64,000 bases of DNA from CAYZWU01 sp964482235 (GTDB taxonomy: Bacteria > Planctomycetota > B15-G4 > CAYZWU01): positions 3,287-67,286 of the forward strand of contig CAYZWU010000032.1 of NCBI GenBank assembly GCA_964482235.1, written 5' to 3'. Position numbers and translations under genes: made by a program. Positions 8,495 to 16,296 of this stretch are shown here, one piece after another. Each line of letters starts with the position of its first letter. The first letter of the stretch is position 1. The notes below the pieces were generated by a model. It worked only from the letters and a program-made list of their open reading frames with translations, made no database searches and was not told the origin of the DNA.

Positions 8495-10786
8495 ATGGAG
8501 ATCGTGATGAAGAAGTGTGGCTTGACCTGGTTCCTTTTCCTCTTCGCCCTCGCACCCCTTTGCGCACAAACGGAATCTCCGTCGGACCTGACCCTGGACA
8601 GGCTCTTCAAGTCCGGCGAGTTCCGGTCGAAAGGCTTCGGCCCGGCGCGCTGGGTCGACGGCGGCACGGGCTACACCACCCTCGAACCGTCGCGGGCGAG
8701 GACTGTCGGCCGCGACCCGTCGCGGGAAAAGCAAGGCGGCCGTGACATCGTCTGCTACGAGACGGCCTCGGGCAAGCGCACGATCCTGGTGCCGGCCGCG
8801 CGCCTCGTTCCTTCGGGCGAGGAGAAGCCGCTTCACATCGCGGACTACCACTGGTCCCCGGACGGCAAGAAGCTCCTCGTCTTCACCAACACGAAGCGCG
8901 TCTGGCGATATCACACACGGGGCGACTACTGGGTGCTCGACCTCGAGAGACATGAGCTCCGGAAGATCGGCCGCTCGCTGGAGCCGTCCACGCTGATGTT
9001 CGCCAAGTTCGCTCCAGACAGCCGGCGCGTGGGCTTCGTCTGCAAGAACGACCTCTTCGTGGAGGATCTGGCGGGCGGGACCATCCGCCGGCTGACGGAC
9101 ACCGGCTCGGACAGGTTGAGCAACGGGACCTTCGACTGGGTCTACGAGGAGGAGTTCTCCCTGCGAGACGGTTTCCGGTTCAGCCCCGACGGGCGCTGGA
9201 TCGCCTACTGGCAGATCGATGCGGCGGGGATCGAGACCTTCAACCTGATCAACAACACGGACACGACCTATCCTCGCCTGAAACCCGTGCTCTATCCCAA
9301 GGCCGGCACGACGAACCCCTCCTGCCGCGTGGGCGTGATCCCGGCCGAGGGCGGCGAGACGCAATGGCTCGCCGTCCCCGGCGATCGGAGGGAGAACTAC
9401 ATCGCCCGCATGGAGTGGGCGGCGAACTCCGACGAGGTGGTGCTGCAGCAGTTCAACAGGCTGCAGAACACGAACAGGATGATGCTCGGCCGCCGCGACA
9501 GCGGCGAGGTGCGCGTCATCTTGACGGAGAGGGACGACGCCTGGGTCGAGGTCCACGACGACCTGAAGTGGCTCGAAGGGGGCGAACGATTCATCTGGGT
9601 GAGCGAGAGGGACGGCTGGCAGCACGCCTACATCGTCTCGCGATCGGGCGACGAGGTCCTGTGCCTCACTCCCGGGCCGTACGACGTGATCCGCATCGTG
9701 CATGTCGACGATGCCGGAGGCTGGCTCTACTTCATCGCCTCGCCGGACAGCGCGGCGAAGCGTTTCCTGTTCCGCGTTTCGCTCGACGGCAGGGGAGAGG
9801 CGAAGCGCCTCACGCCGGAAGGAGCCGGCGGCACGCACTCCTACCAGATCTCTCCCGATGCCGCGTGGGCCCTGCACACCGCGTCGTCCTTCGGCGTCCC
9901 GCCGACTGTGAGCCTCGTGCGCCTCCCATCCCACCGGCGCATCCGCGTCCTCGAGGACAACGAAGCCCTCGGCAGCAGGATCGACGCGCTGGACCGGGGC
10001 GAGGAATCGTTCTTCCGGATCGCCATCAGCGACGAGACGGAGCTCGACGGGTGGATGATCAAGCCGCCGGGCTTCGACAGCAAGAAGCGCTACCCTTTGC
10101 TCTTCTACGTCTACGGCGAACCGGCCGGCCAGACCGTGCTCGACCGCTGGGGCGGGCAGTATTACCTCTGGCACCTCCTCCTCGCCCGGAAGGGGTACGT
10201 GATCGTCAGCGTGGACAACAGGGGAACGCCCGCGCCGCGGGGGCGCGCCTGGCGCAAGTGCGTCTACGAGAAGGTGGGCCTCCTTCCCTCGCAGGATCAG
10301 GCTGCCGCGGCCCGGGCAATCTGCGCCAGGTGGCCGTGGATCGATCCCGCCCGCATCGGGATCTGGGGGTGGAGCGGCGGCGGATCGATGAGCATGAACG
10401 CGATCTTCCGCTACCCCGACATCTATTCCACTGCCATGGCCATCGCCACGGTGCCGGATCAGCGCCTCTACGACACGATCTACATCGAACGCTACATGGG
10501 CCTGCCGCAGACCAACAGGGAGGCCTACCGGCTGGGTTCGCCCATCACCTTCGCCGATCGGCTCGAGGGGAATCTTCTCATCGTGCACGGCACGGGCGAC
10601 GACAACTGCCACTACCAGGGAGTGGAGCGGCTGATCAACGAGCTGATCCGCCACAACAAGAAGTTCACCATGATGGCCTATCCCAACCGCGGCCACTCGA
10701 TCTACGAGGGCGAGAACACGACGCGCCACCTCTTCACGCTGCTCACCGGCTATCTCGAGGAGAACATGCCTCCCGGGCCGCGGTGA
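8495..10786 (+). CDS. S9 family peptidase (DPP4-type), secreted
   Basis: 763 residues. Two starts are possible: ATG 8495 (AGAAGG upstream) or ATG 8507 (GGAG upstream); both leave the signal peptide (KKCGLTWFLFLFALAPLCAQ) intact. A DPP4 propeller covers about residues 35-510 and contains the YEEEFSLRDG segment that in DPP4 enzymes carries the double-Glu motif binding the substrate N terminus. The hydrolase triad is Ser627 in GIWGWSGGG, Asp702 in HGTGDDNCH and His734 in NRGHSIYEG. It is expected to remove N-terminal dipeptides in the periplasm. It is the longer of two S9B enzymes in the window and follows serine dehydratase by 23 bases. Confidence 0.93.
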   Translation: MEIVMKKCGLTWFLFLFALAPLCAQTESPSDLTLDRLFKSGEFRSKGFGPARWVDGGTGYTTLEPSRARTVGRDPSREKQGGRDIVCYETASGKRTILVPAARLVPSGEEKPLHIADYHWSPDGKKLLVFTNTKRVWRYHTRGDYWVLDLERHELRKIGRSLEPSTLMFAKFAPDSRRVGFVCKNDLFVEDLAGGTIRRLTDTGSDRLSNGTFDWVYEEEFSLRDGFRFSPDGRWIAYWQIDAAGIETFNLINNTDTTYPRLKPVLYPKAGTTNPSCRVGVIPAEGGETQWLAVPGDRRENYIARMEWAANSDEVVLQQFNRLQNTNRMMLGRRDSGEVRVILTERDDAWVEVHDDLKWLEGGERFIWVSERDGWQHAYIVSRSGDEVLCLTPGPYDVIRIVHVDDAGGWLYFIASPDSAAKRFLFRVSLDGRGEAKRLTPEGAGGTHSYQISPDAAWALHTASSFGVPPTVSLVRLPSHRRIRVLEDNEALGSRIDALDRGEESFFRIAISDETELDGWMIKPPGFDSKKRYPLLFYVYGEPAGQTVLDRWGGQYYLWHLLLARKGYVIVSVDNRGTPAPRGRAWRKCVYEKVGLLPSQDQAAAARAICARWPWIDPARIGIWGWSGGGSMSMNAIFRYPDIYSTAMAIATVPDQRLYDTIYIERYMGLPQTNREAYRLGSPITFADRLEGNLLIVHGTGDDNCHYQGVERLINELIRHNKKFTMMAYPNRGHSIYEGENTTRHLFTLLTGYLEENMPPGPR

Positions 10787-10810
10787 CCTTCGACCGGGGT
10801 GACTTCGTGC

Positions 10811-10867
10811 AAAAAAAAACCGCGCCGGCAGGAAGGGCGACCTTCCGCCGGCGCGGCTTGTTTTTCG
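10811..10867. terminator. Bidirectional terminator between the S9 peptidase and asnA
   Basis: A9 at 10811-10819, a GC stem (cgcgccggcggaag-type arms around a short loop) and a T-rich tract at 10859-10865. It serves the convergent S9 peptidase and asnA. Confidence 0.88.
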
Positions 10868-10881
10868 TCAACAGTCCTCTG

Positions 10882-12009
10882 CTACTGCAGGACGTGGATG
10901 TTCTTCTTGGCGCAGATCTCCTTCAGCTGATCGGGCCAGAGGGTCACGCTGCACTCGCCGAGGTGGGCGGTCCGCAGGAGGTACATGTAGGTGCGCGACT
11001 GGCCGATGCCGCCGCCGATGGACAGGGGGATCTCGTCGTTCAGGATCGCCTGGTGGTAAGGCAGCTCGAGATCCTTCTCGAGTCCGGCCATCTTCATCTG
11101 CTCGACAAGCGTCTCCTTGGTGACGCGGACGCCCATGGACGTGAGCTCGTGGCGGCGGTGCGTCACGGGGTTCCAGACGAGGATGTCGCCGTTGAGGCCG
11201 TGCATCGTCTCATCGCCCTTGGTGACCGTCTCGGTGATCCAGTCGTCGTAGTCCGCGGCGCGCATCTCGTGGGGGTAGCCGTCCTTCAGGGGCCAGCCGA
11301 TGCCGTAGATGAAGACACCCGGGTATTCCTGGATGATCCTCGTCTCCCGCTGCTTCCGCGGCAGGTCGGGATACTTCTCCAGGATCTCCTCGGCGTGGAT
11401 GAAGGTCAGCTCCTCGGGAAGATCGGGATACTTGTCGGTCTTCAGTTCGGGAAACTCCTCGCGCACCATCCGGCTGGCGCCGTAGATCACCTTCCAGATC
11501 TTCTTCACCACGTCGGTGAGGAAGTCGAGGTTGCGCTGATCGGGGGTGATCACCTTCTCCCAGTCCCACTGGTCCACGTACGAGCTGTGGTCGTGATCGA
11601 GGAAGTAGTCCTTGCGCACGGCGCGCATGTCGGTGTTGATCCCCTCGCCGACCTGGCAGTCGAAGAGCTTGAGGGCCATTCTTTTCCACTTGGTGGCCGC
11701 CTGGACGACCTGGGCGTTGAGTCGCTTCTCAAGGCCGAGACCGCAGGGAAACTCGACGGGGGTGCGCGAGCCGTCGCGGTCCAGCATGTCATTGACACCG
11801 CTCTCGCGCGTCACGATCAGCGGAACCTGGACCAGCTGGAGGTTGAGCGCCTCGGCAAGACCCTTCTCGATGTACTCCTTGATCATGAAAAGGGCTTTCA
11901 TCCTCCTCTTCGGGGGGAGAAGCGGTTCGTAATCAGTGGGGAGGATCTTCTCCACCTCCTCGTAGGTACTGATGCCGGGCCCTGCCAAGTCAGCTTTCTT
12001 GTCATTCAT
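10882..12009 (-). CDS. asnA: Aspartate--ammonia ligase (asparagine synthetase A)
   Basis: 375 residues from the ATG at 12009, which has GAGAAGG two bases upstream. The enzyme makes asparagine from aspartate, ammonia and ATP, and is related to class II aminoacyl-tRNA synthetases. Family blocks seen: LQLVQVPLIVTRESGVND, VEFPCGLGLEKR, VVQAATKWKRMAL, GINTDMRAVRKD, DHDHSSYVDQWDWE and near the C terminus SIGGGIGQSRTYM. The length is somewhat above the about 330 residues of E. coli AsnA, mainly from an N-terminal extension and an insertion around residues 185-215. It is a single-gene unit convergent with the S9 peptidase. Confidence 0.95.
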   Translation of the reverse strand: MNDKKADLAGPGISTYEEVEKILPTDYEPLLPPKRRMKALFMIKEYIEKGLAEALNLQLVQVPLIVTRESGVNDMLDRDGSRTPVEFPCGLGLEKRLNAQVVQAATKWKRMALKLFDCQVGEGINTDMRAVRKDYFLDHDHSSYVDQWDWEKVITPDQRNLDFLTDVVKKIWKVIYGASRMVREEFPELKTDKYPDLPEELTFIHAEEILEKYPDLPRKQRETRIIQEYPGVFIYGIGWPLKDGYPHEMRAADYDDWITETVTKGDETMHGLNGDILVWNPVTHRRHELTSMGVRVTKETLVEQMKMAGLEKDLELPYHQAILNDEIPLSIGGGIGQSRTYMYLLRTAHLGECSVTLWPDQLKEICAKKNIHVLQ

Positions 12010-12258
12010 TTCCTTCTCTCCACGTTGCCTGAAATATAAAAAAGAATGGTGATCGAAACACGCTACCACCGGGGATCTGGCTTGGCAAGCCCATTTCCAG
12101 CCGCTCGAGGAGTGCGGGAAATCGTGTCGGATTTCATTGCCCCTCTTTTACCGAGAATAATGTAAAACATGACAGAGATGGTTTTCAGGACGATCACGGA
12201 TTGCGGATTCCGAAGTAATTCCGATGCCGCGGCCGTGATCCTTCGGAAAGAGCAAGCC

Positions 12259-12825
12259 ATGAGCGACATCACCCGGATCATAAGCGAGGTGAAGAAGGGC
12301 GACAGCCGCGCCACGGACAGGCTGCTGGCCATGGTCTACGACGAGCTGAGAACGCTGGCCGCCAGAAAGATCGCCAACGAGAAACCGGGACACACCCTGC
12401 AGGCCACGGCCCTCGTTCACGAAGCCTATCTGCGGCTTCTCGGCAGCGAGGCCGGCGGCTGGGATAACTCGGCCTACTTCTTCTCCGCAGCAGCGGAAGC
12501 GATGCGGCGGATCCTCGTCGAGTCGGCGCGGCGCAAGGCCCGGCTGAAGCACGGGGGCGGCCTCAAGAAACGCGAGGTCGACGAGGGTGACGCCATCACC
12601 CTGCCCGATCCCGACAACCTGATCGCCGTTGACGAGGCGCTCGAGCGGCTGGCCCGCGAGGACGAGGTCAAGGCCGACCTGGTGAAGCTCCGCTACTTCG
12701 CCGGCTTGACGATCGAGCAGGCGGGACGCGTCCTCGGGATCTCCCGCGCCACGGCGGCCCGCTACTGGACCTTTGCCCGCACATGGCTCTTCAACGAGTT
12801 GAACAGGGACGAGGAGCGCGGCTAG
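12259..12825 (+). CDS. ECF-type RNA polymerase sigma factor (kinase-linked subgroup)
   Basis: 188 residues from the ATG at 12259 (GGAAAG upstream). The subgroup is recognised by region 2 (YDELRTLAARKIANEKPG, then TLQATALVHEAYLRL), the FFSAAAEAMRRILVESARR block and a helix-turn-helix region 4 (LTIEQAGRVLGISRATAARYW). This group is typical of Planctomycetes and relatives and is commonly encoded next to eukaryotic-type kinases. Here a TPR kinase starts 85 bases downstream on the same strand, so the kinase is the likely partner in place of an anti-sigma factor; the two probably form one operon. Confidence 0.92.
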   Translation: MSDITRIISEVKKGDSRATDRLLAMVYDELRTLAARKIANEKPGHTLQATALVHEAYLRLLGSEAGGWDNSAYFFSAAAEAMRRILVESARRKARLKHGGGLKKREVDEGDAITLPDPDNLIAVDEALERLAREDEVKADLVKLRYFAGLTIEQAGRVLGISRATAARYWTFARTWLFNELNRDEERG

Positions 12826-12910
12826 AAAAATTCGCCCGATGAGACGTTCTTCTCTCCAACGGCGCATTGATAGGTAGTGAAAACGGCAACAGCACCCAGG
12901 GAAAGCTATT

Positions 12911-15900
12911 GTGAGCAAGAAAGAGCTCGACAAACTGGAAAATCTGTTCAGCTCCGCCCTTGCGAGAGAGACGCCCGCCGACCGGATGGCGTTTCTCGAC
13001 AGGGTCTGCCAGGATGATCCCGATTCCAGGGACCGGGTGATGGAGCTGCTCGAGGCGCACGACAGGGTCGGTTCGTTCCTGGAAACCCCTCCGGTCGATA
13101 CCGGAGCGGTAATGGCATCGCCGGAAATGGACGAGGCGCCCGGAACAAGGATCGGGCGGTACAAGATCCTCCAGAAGCTGGGCGAGGGCGGGTTCGGAAC
13201 CGTTCACATGGCGGAGCAGGAAGAGCCTGTCCAGCGCAAGGTGGCGCTCAAGATCATCAAGCTGGGGATGGACACGAAGCAGGTCATCGCCCGGTTCGAG
13301 GTGGAGCAGCAGGCCCTGGCCATGATGGATCACCCCAACATCGCCAGGGTGCTCGATGCAGGCGCCACGAAGACGGGCAGGCCCTACTTCGTGATGGAGC
13401 TCGTCAAGGGCATCACGATCACCGATTACTGCAACCAGAACAGGCTTCCCCTGCGTGAGCGCCTCGAGCTGATCCAGCCGGTCTGCCATGCCGTGCAGCA
13501 CGCCCACCAGAAGGGAATCATCCACCGCGATCTCAAGCCGAACAACGTCCTGGTGTCGGTGCACGAGGACATGCCCGTTCCCAAGGTGATCGATTTCGGC
13601 ATCGCCAAGGCCACGAACCAGCGATTGACCGAAAAGACGTTCTATACCGAGTTCCGGCAGTTTCTCGGCACGCCGGAATACATGAGCCCCGACCAGGCCG
13701 ATGTCAGCGGCCTGGACATGGACACGCGGACCGACATCTACTCGCTCGGCGTGCTCCTCTACGAGCTTCTCACCGGGACAACGCCTTTCCATGCCGCGTC
13801 GCTGCGCGAAACATCGCTGGAGGAGATCAGGCGGATCATCCGGGAGGTGGAGCCGCCGCGGATGTCGCAGCGACTGCAGTCCCTTTCCACGGCGAAGGAG
13901 AAGCATGACGGCGCCATGCCGGTCCACGGCGATCCGCAGACGCTCTCGCGCCAGGTCCGCGGCGACCTCGACTGGATCGCGATGAAGGCGATGGAGAAGG
14001 ACCGCACGCGGCGCTACGCGACGGCCAAGGATCTGGCCGACGACATCGAGCGCTTTCTTCGGCACGAGCCCGTCCAGGCCGGTCCCCCGGGGATGGCCTA
14101 CAAGTTCACGAAGTTCGTCCGACGCCACAGGGCGGCCGTTGCAGTCGGCTCGATCGTCGTGGCTGCCCTGCTGGCCGGGCTCTCGCTGGCCACCAAGGGT
14201 CTCGTCGAGTCCAACAAGGCCCAGGCCGTGCTCGAGGTTGGACGCAACGCGGCCGAGGAAGCCCGCGCGAGCGAGGAGAAGCAGCGCGCCCTGGCAGAGG
14301 CCAAGGCGGCCGAGGCCGGCCGGGAGGCGGCCCGGTGCAGGACCGTGAGCCGTTTCCTCGAGGAGATGCTGCGTTCCGTGGACCCGAACAAGATCCAGGG
14401 ACGCGAAGTCTCCATGCGCTACGTGCTCGACGAGGCGGTCAAGAAGATCGAGGCCGGCGGCTTCTCCGATCAGCCCGAAGCCGAAGCCTCGGTCCGCCTG
14501 GCGCTCGGCGAGACCTACAGGACGCTCGGCCTCTACGACGCAGCTGAGGGGAACGTGCGTGCCGCCAGATCGATCTGGTGCCAGCTGTTCGGCGAAGAGC
14601 ACCGGGACACGCTCCGGGCGGACCGCATTCTCGCCGGCCTGCTCCGGCATGAGAGCCGCTTCGCCGAGGCCGAGATACTCCTCCGCAAGACGGCTGACAC
14701 GCAGCGCCGCGTGCTCGGCGAGGAAAATCCCGAAACGCTCATCACGCAGACGGAGCTGGCCCTGGCCCTGTGGGGACCGGGGAGATACGAGGAAGCGGAG
14801 GATCTGCACAGGAAGATACTGGAGATCCAGCGCCGGACGATCGGCGAAAACGATGCGGCCGCGGTCAAATCCCTCGCCTATCTGGGCGAGGCATGCCGCG
14901 CCCTTGGCAAGACGGATGAAGCGGAGCCGCTGCTCCGCCGCGCCCTCGAGCTCTGCCGCCAGGTCCTGGGGGACGACCACCCCTTCACCGGATCGGCGAT
15001 GAACAACCTGGGCAGGCTTCTCGAGGATCAGGGGCAGGATCAGCAGGCCGAGAAGTACTACCGGCGAACCTACGAGCTGGACAAGCGGGTGCTCGGACCC
15101 GATCACCCCGATACGGAGATTCCGCTGAACAACCTCCTTCGCGTCCTGCGCAGTCAGGGAAAGACCGGGGAGATCCGCCCCTTTCTTGCCGACCGGCTCG
15201 CCGGTTTGAAGCGGGCGGCGGAGCGCCCCGATGCCACGGCACTCGTTCTTCACGCCTACGCCTGGGAGCTGCTCCACTGCGAAGTCGGGGAGCTGCAGGA
15301 TCCCGATGAAGCCCTGCCCCTGGTCCAGCGGGCTGTGGAGCTTCGCGGGTACAGCGACGTCGGGATAGTGGAGACGCTGGCCTTCGCGTACCAGAGAACG
15401 GACCGGATCGACATGGCCGTCGAGAACCAGCGCCGGGCCATCGCCCTGGCTCGGGACGGCGGTCCATACGACCTGGAGAAGATGCAAAGCCGGCTCGACG
15501 ACCTTCTTCTGGATCAGCGCGGCGTCGCGGTCGTCGATCTCTCGTGGCAGGACCTGATGTCGAACGTGAGCAGGGCGCTGGTGCCTTACACCACCTCCGA
15601 CACGTCACTCATCCTCAAAAGCGAGGCGCTCATGGCGGCGGAGCGCTTCGAGGAAGCGGAAGAGGTGCTGCGCGGCTGCATGGCCCTGCGACGGAAGAAT
15701 CTCTTCGAGGGACACTGGCTGATCGCCGAAACGACGAGCCGGCTCGGCAGCGCCATTGCCGGACAGGGGCGATTCGATACGGCCGAATCGATGCTGCTCG
15801 ACGCTCATGACGCGCTCGAGAAAAACCGCCTGGCGACCAGGCAGATCAAGAACCTGTCTATCAAGCGGATCATCGGGCTCTACGAGGCCTGGGAAAAGCC

Positions 15901-15970
15901 CGACGCCGTCTCCAGGTGGAAGGAGCAGCTGCACGACAGCGACGGCAACGCAAATGGAACGGAGGAGTGA
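12911..15970 (+). CDS. Transmembrane Ser/Thr protein kinase with TPR sensor half
   Basis: 1019 residues, GTG start. Residues 1-75 are a short helical leader of the kind found in sigma-linked kinases. The kinase domain covers about 82-385: glycine loop GEGGFG (91-96), Lys114, catalytic HRDLKPNN (Asp207) and DFG (228-230), all intact. A TM helix lies at about 407-432 (VAVGSIVVAALLAGLSLATKG). It is followed by a helical Ala/Glu-rich linker and an outer half made of about ten TPR-like repeats (for example RTLGLYDAAEGNVRAAR, ALGKTDEAEPLLRRALEL). The topology suggests a cytoplasmic kinase reading protein contacts through exported TPRs. It follows the ECF sigma factor and probably controls it by phosphorylation (inference). 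Confidence 0.93.
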   Translation: MSKKELDKLENLFSSALARETPADRMAFLDRVCQDDPDSRDRVMELLEAHDRVGSFLETPPVDTGAVMASPEMDEAPGTRIGRYKILQKLGEGGFGTVHMAEQEEPVQRKVALKIIKLGMDTKQVIARFEVEQQALAMMDHPNIARVLDAGATKTGRPYFVMELVKGITITDYCNQNRLPLRERLELIQPVCHAVQHAHQKGIIHRDLKPNNVLVSVHEDMPVPKVIDFGIAKATNQRLTEKTFYTEFRQFLGTPEYMSPDQADVSGLDMDTRTDIYSLGVLLYELLTGTTPFHAASLRETSLEEIRRIIREVEPPRMSQRLQSLSTAKEKHDGAMPVHGDPQTLSRQVRGDLDWIAMKAMEKDRTRRYATAKDLADDIERFLRHEPVQAGPPGMAYKFTKFVRRHRAAVAVGSIVVAALLAGLSLATKGLVESNKAQAVLEVGRNAAEEARASEEKQRALAEAKAAEAGREAARCRTVSRFLEEMLRSVDPNKIQGREVSMRYVLDEAVKKIEAGGFSDQPEAEASVRLALGETYRTLGLYDAAEGNVRAARSIWCQLFGEEHRDTLRADRILAGLLRHESRFAEAEILLRKTADTQRRVLGEENPETLITQTELALALWGPGRYEEAEDLHRKILEIQRRTIGENDAAAVKSLAYLGEACRALGKTDEAEPLLRRALELCRQVLGDDHPFTGSAMNNLGRLLEDQGQDQQAEKYYRRTYELDKRVLGPDHPDTEIPLNNLLRVLRSQGKTGEIRPFLADRLAGLKRAAERPDATALVLHAYAWELLHCEVGELQDPDEALPLVQRAVELRGYSDVGIVETLAFAYQRTDRIDMAVENQRRAIALARDGGPYDLEKMQSRLDDLLLDQRGVAVVDLSWQDLMSNVSRALVPYTTSDTSLILKSEALMAAERFEEAEEVLRGCMALRRKNLFEGHWLIAETTSRLGSAIAGQGRFDTAESMLLDAHDALEKNRLATRQIKNLSIKRIIGLYEAWEKPDAVSRWKEQLHDSDGNANGTEE

Positions 15971-16296
15971 CAGAAGCCTCCACGCCGTCGCGGAATCTCA
16001 CCCTGCTTCACCCATCAGGAAACAAAATCGGCCGGGATCCATTTTCCCACCCCCCACAACATGACGTAACCATCTCAATCAAAACAAATTAAACGAAACC
16101 CGGAGAAAGAACGCAAAATCAGTGAGACGGTACGATTCCACACGTCGCATTGTACTACAGCTGACTCGTGCCGAGACTTTTCGCCCTGCACGGGAAAGCG
16201 GAAAAGGAGCCTGCCGATCGTACACGGCGGCGGGCTAGGTCGGACGGGGCCGCAAGGCCGAAAGATTCGAAAAATTCTGGTAGAGAAGGAACTGAA
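15971..16296. other. 326-bp leader region of the secreted TPR gene
   Basis: No gene seen. The first 120 bases are AT-richer (tract of A and T around 16080-16100) and could hold a promoter. Bases 16248-16259 form a perfect GGCC-GCAA-GGCC hairpin with a GNRA tetraloop, about 38 bases before the start codon. It is suggestive of leader RNA structure, but no known riboswitch consensus could be matched. Confidence 0.4.

Noticed and set aside
9364..12039. Very long rightward open frame across the S9 peptidase and asnA
   Set aside because: Both genes it covers have complete catalytic motifs in other frames; the frame is open only because of high GC.
16140..16296. Possible cyclic-di-GMP or other riboswitch ahead of the secreted TPR gene
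   Set aside because: Only a GGCC-GCAA-GGCC hairpin is present; the conserved core of GEMM or other known classes could not be matched.
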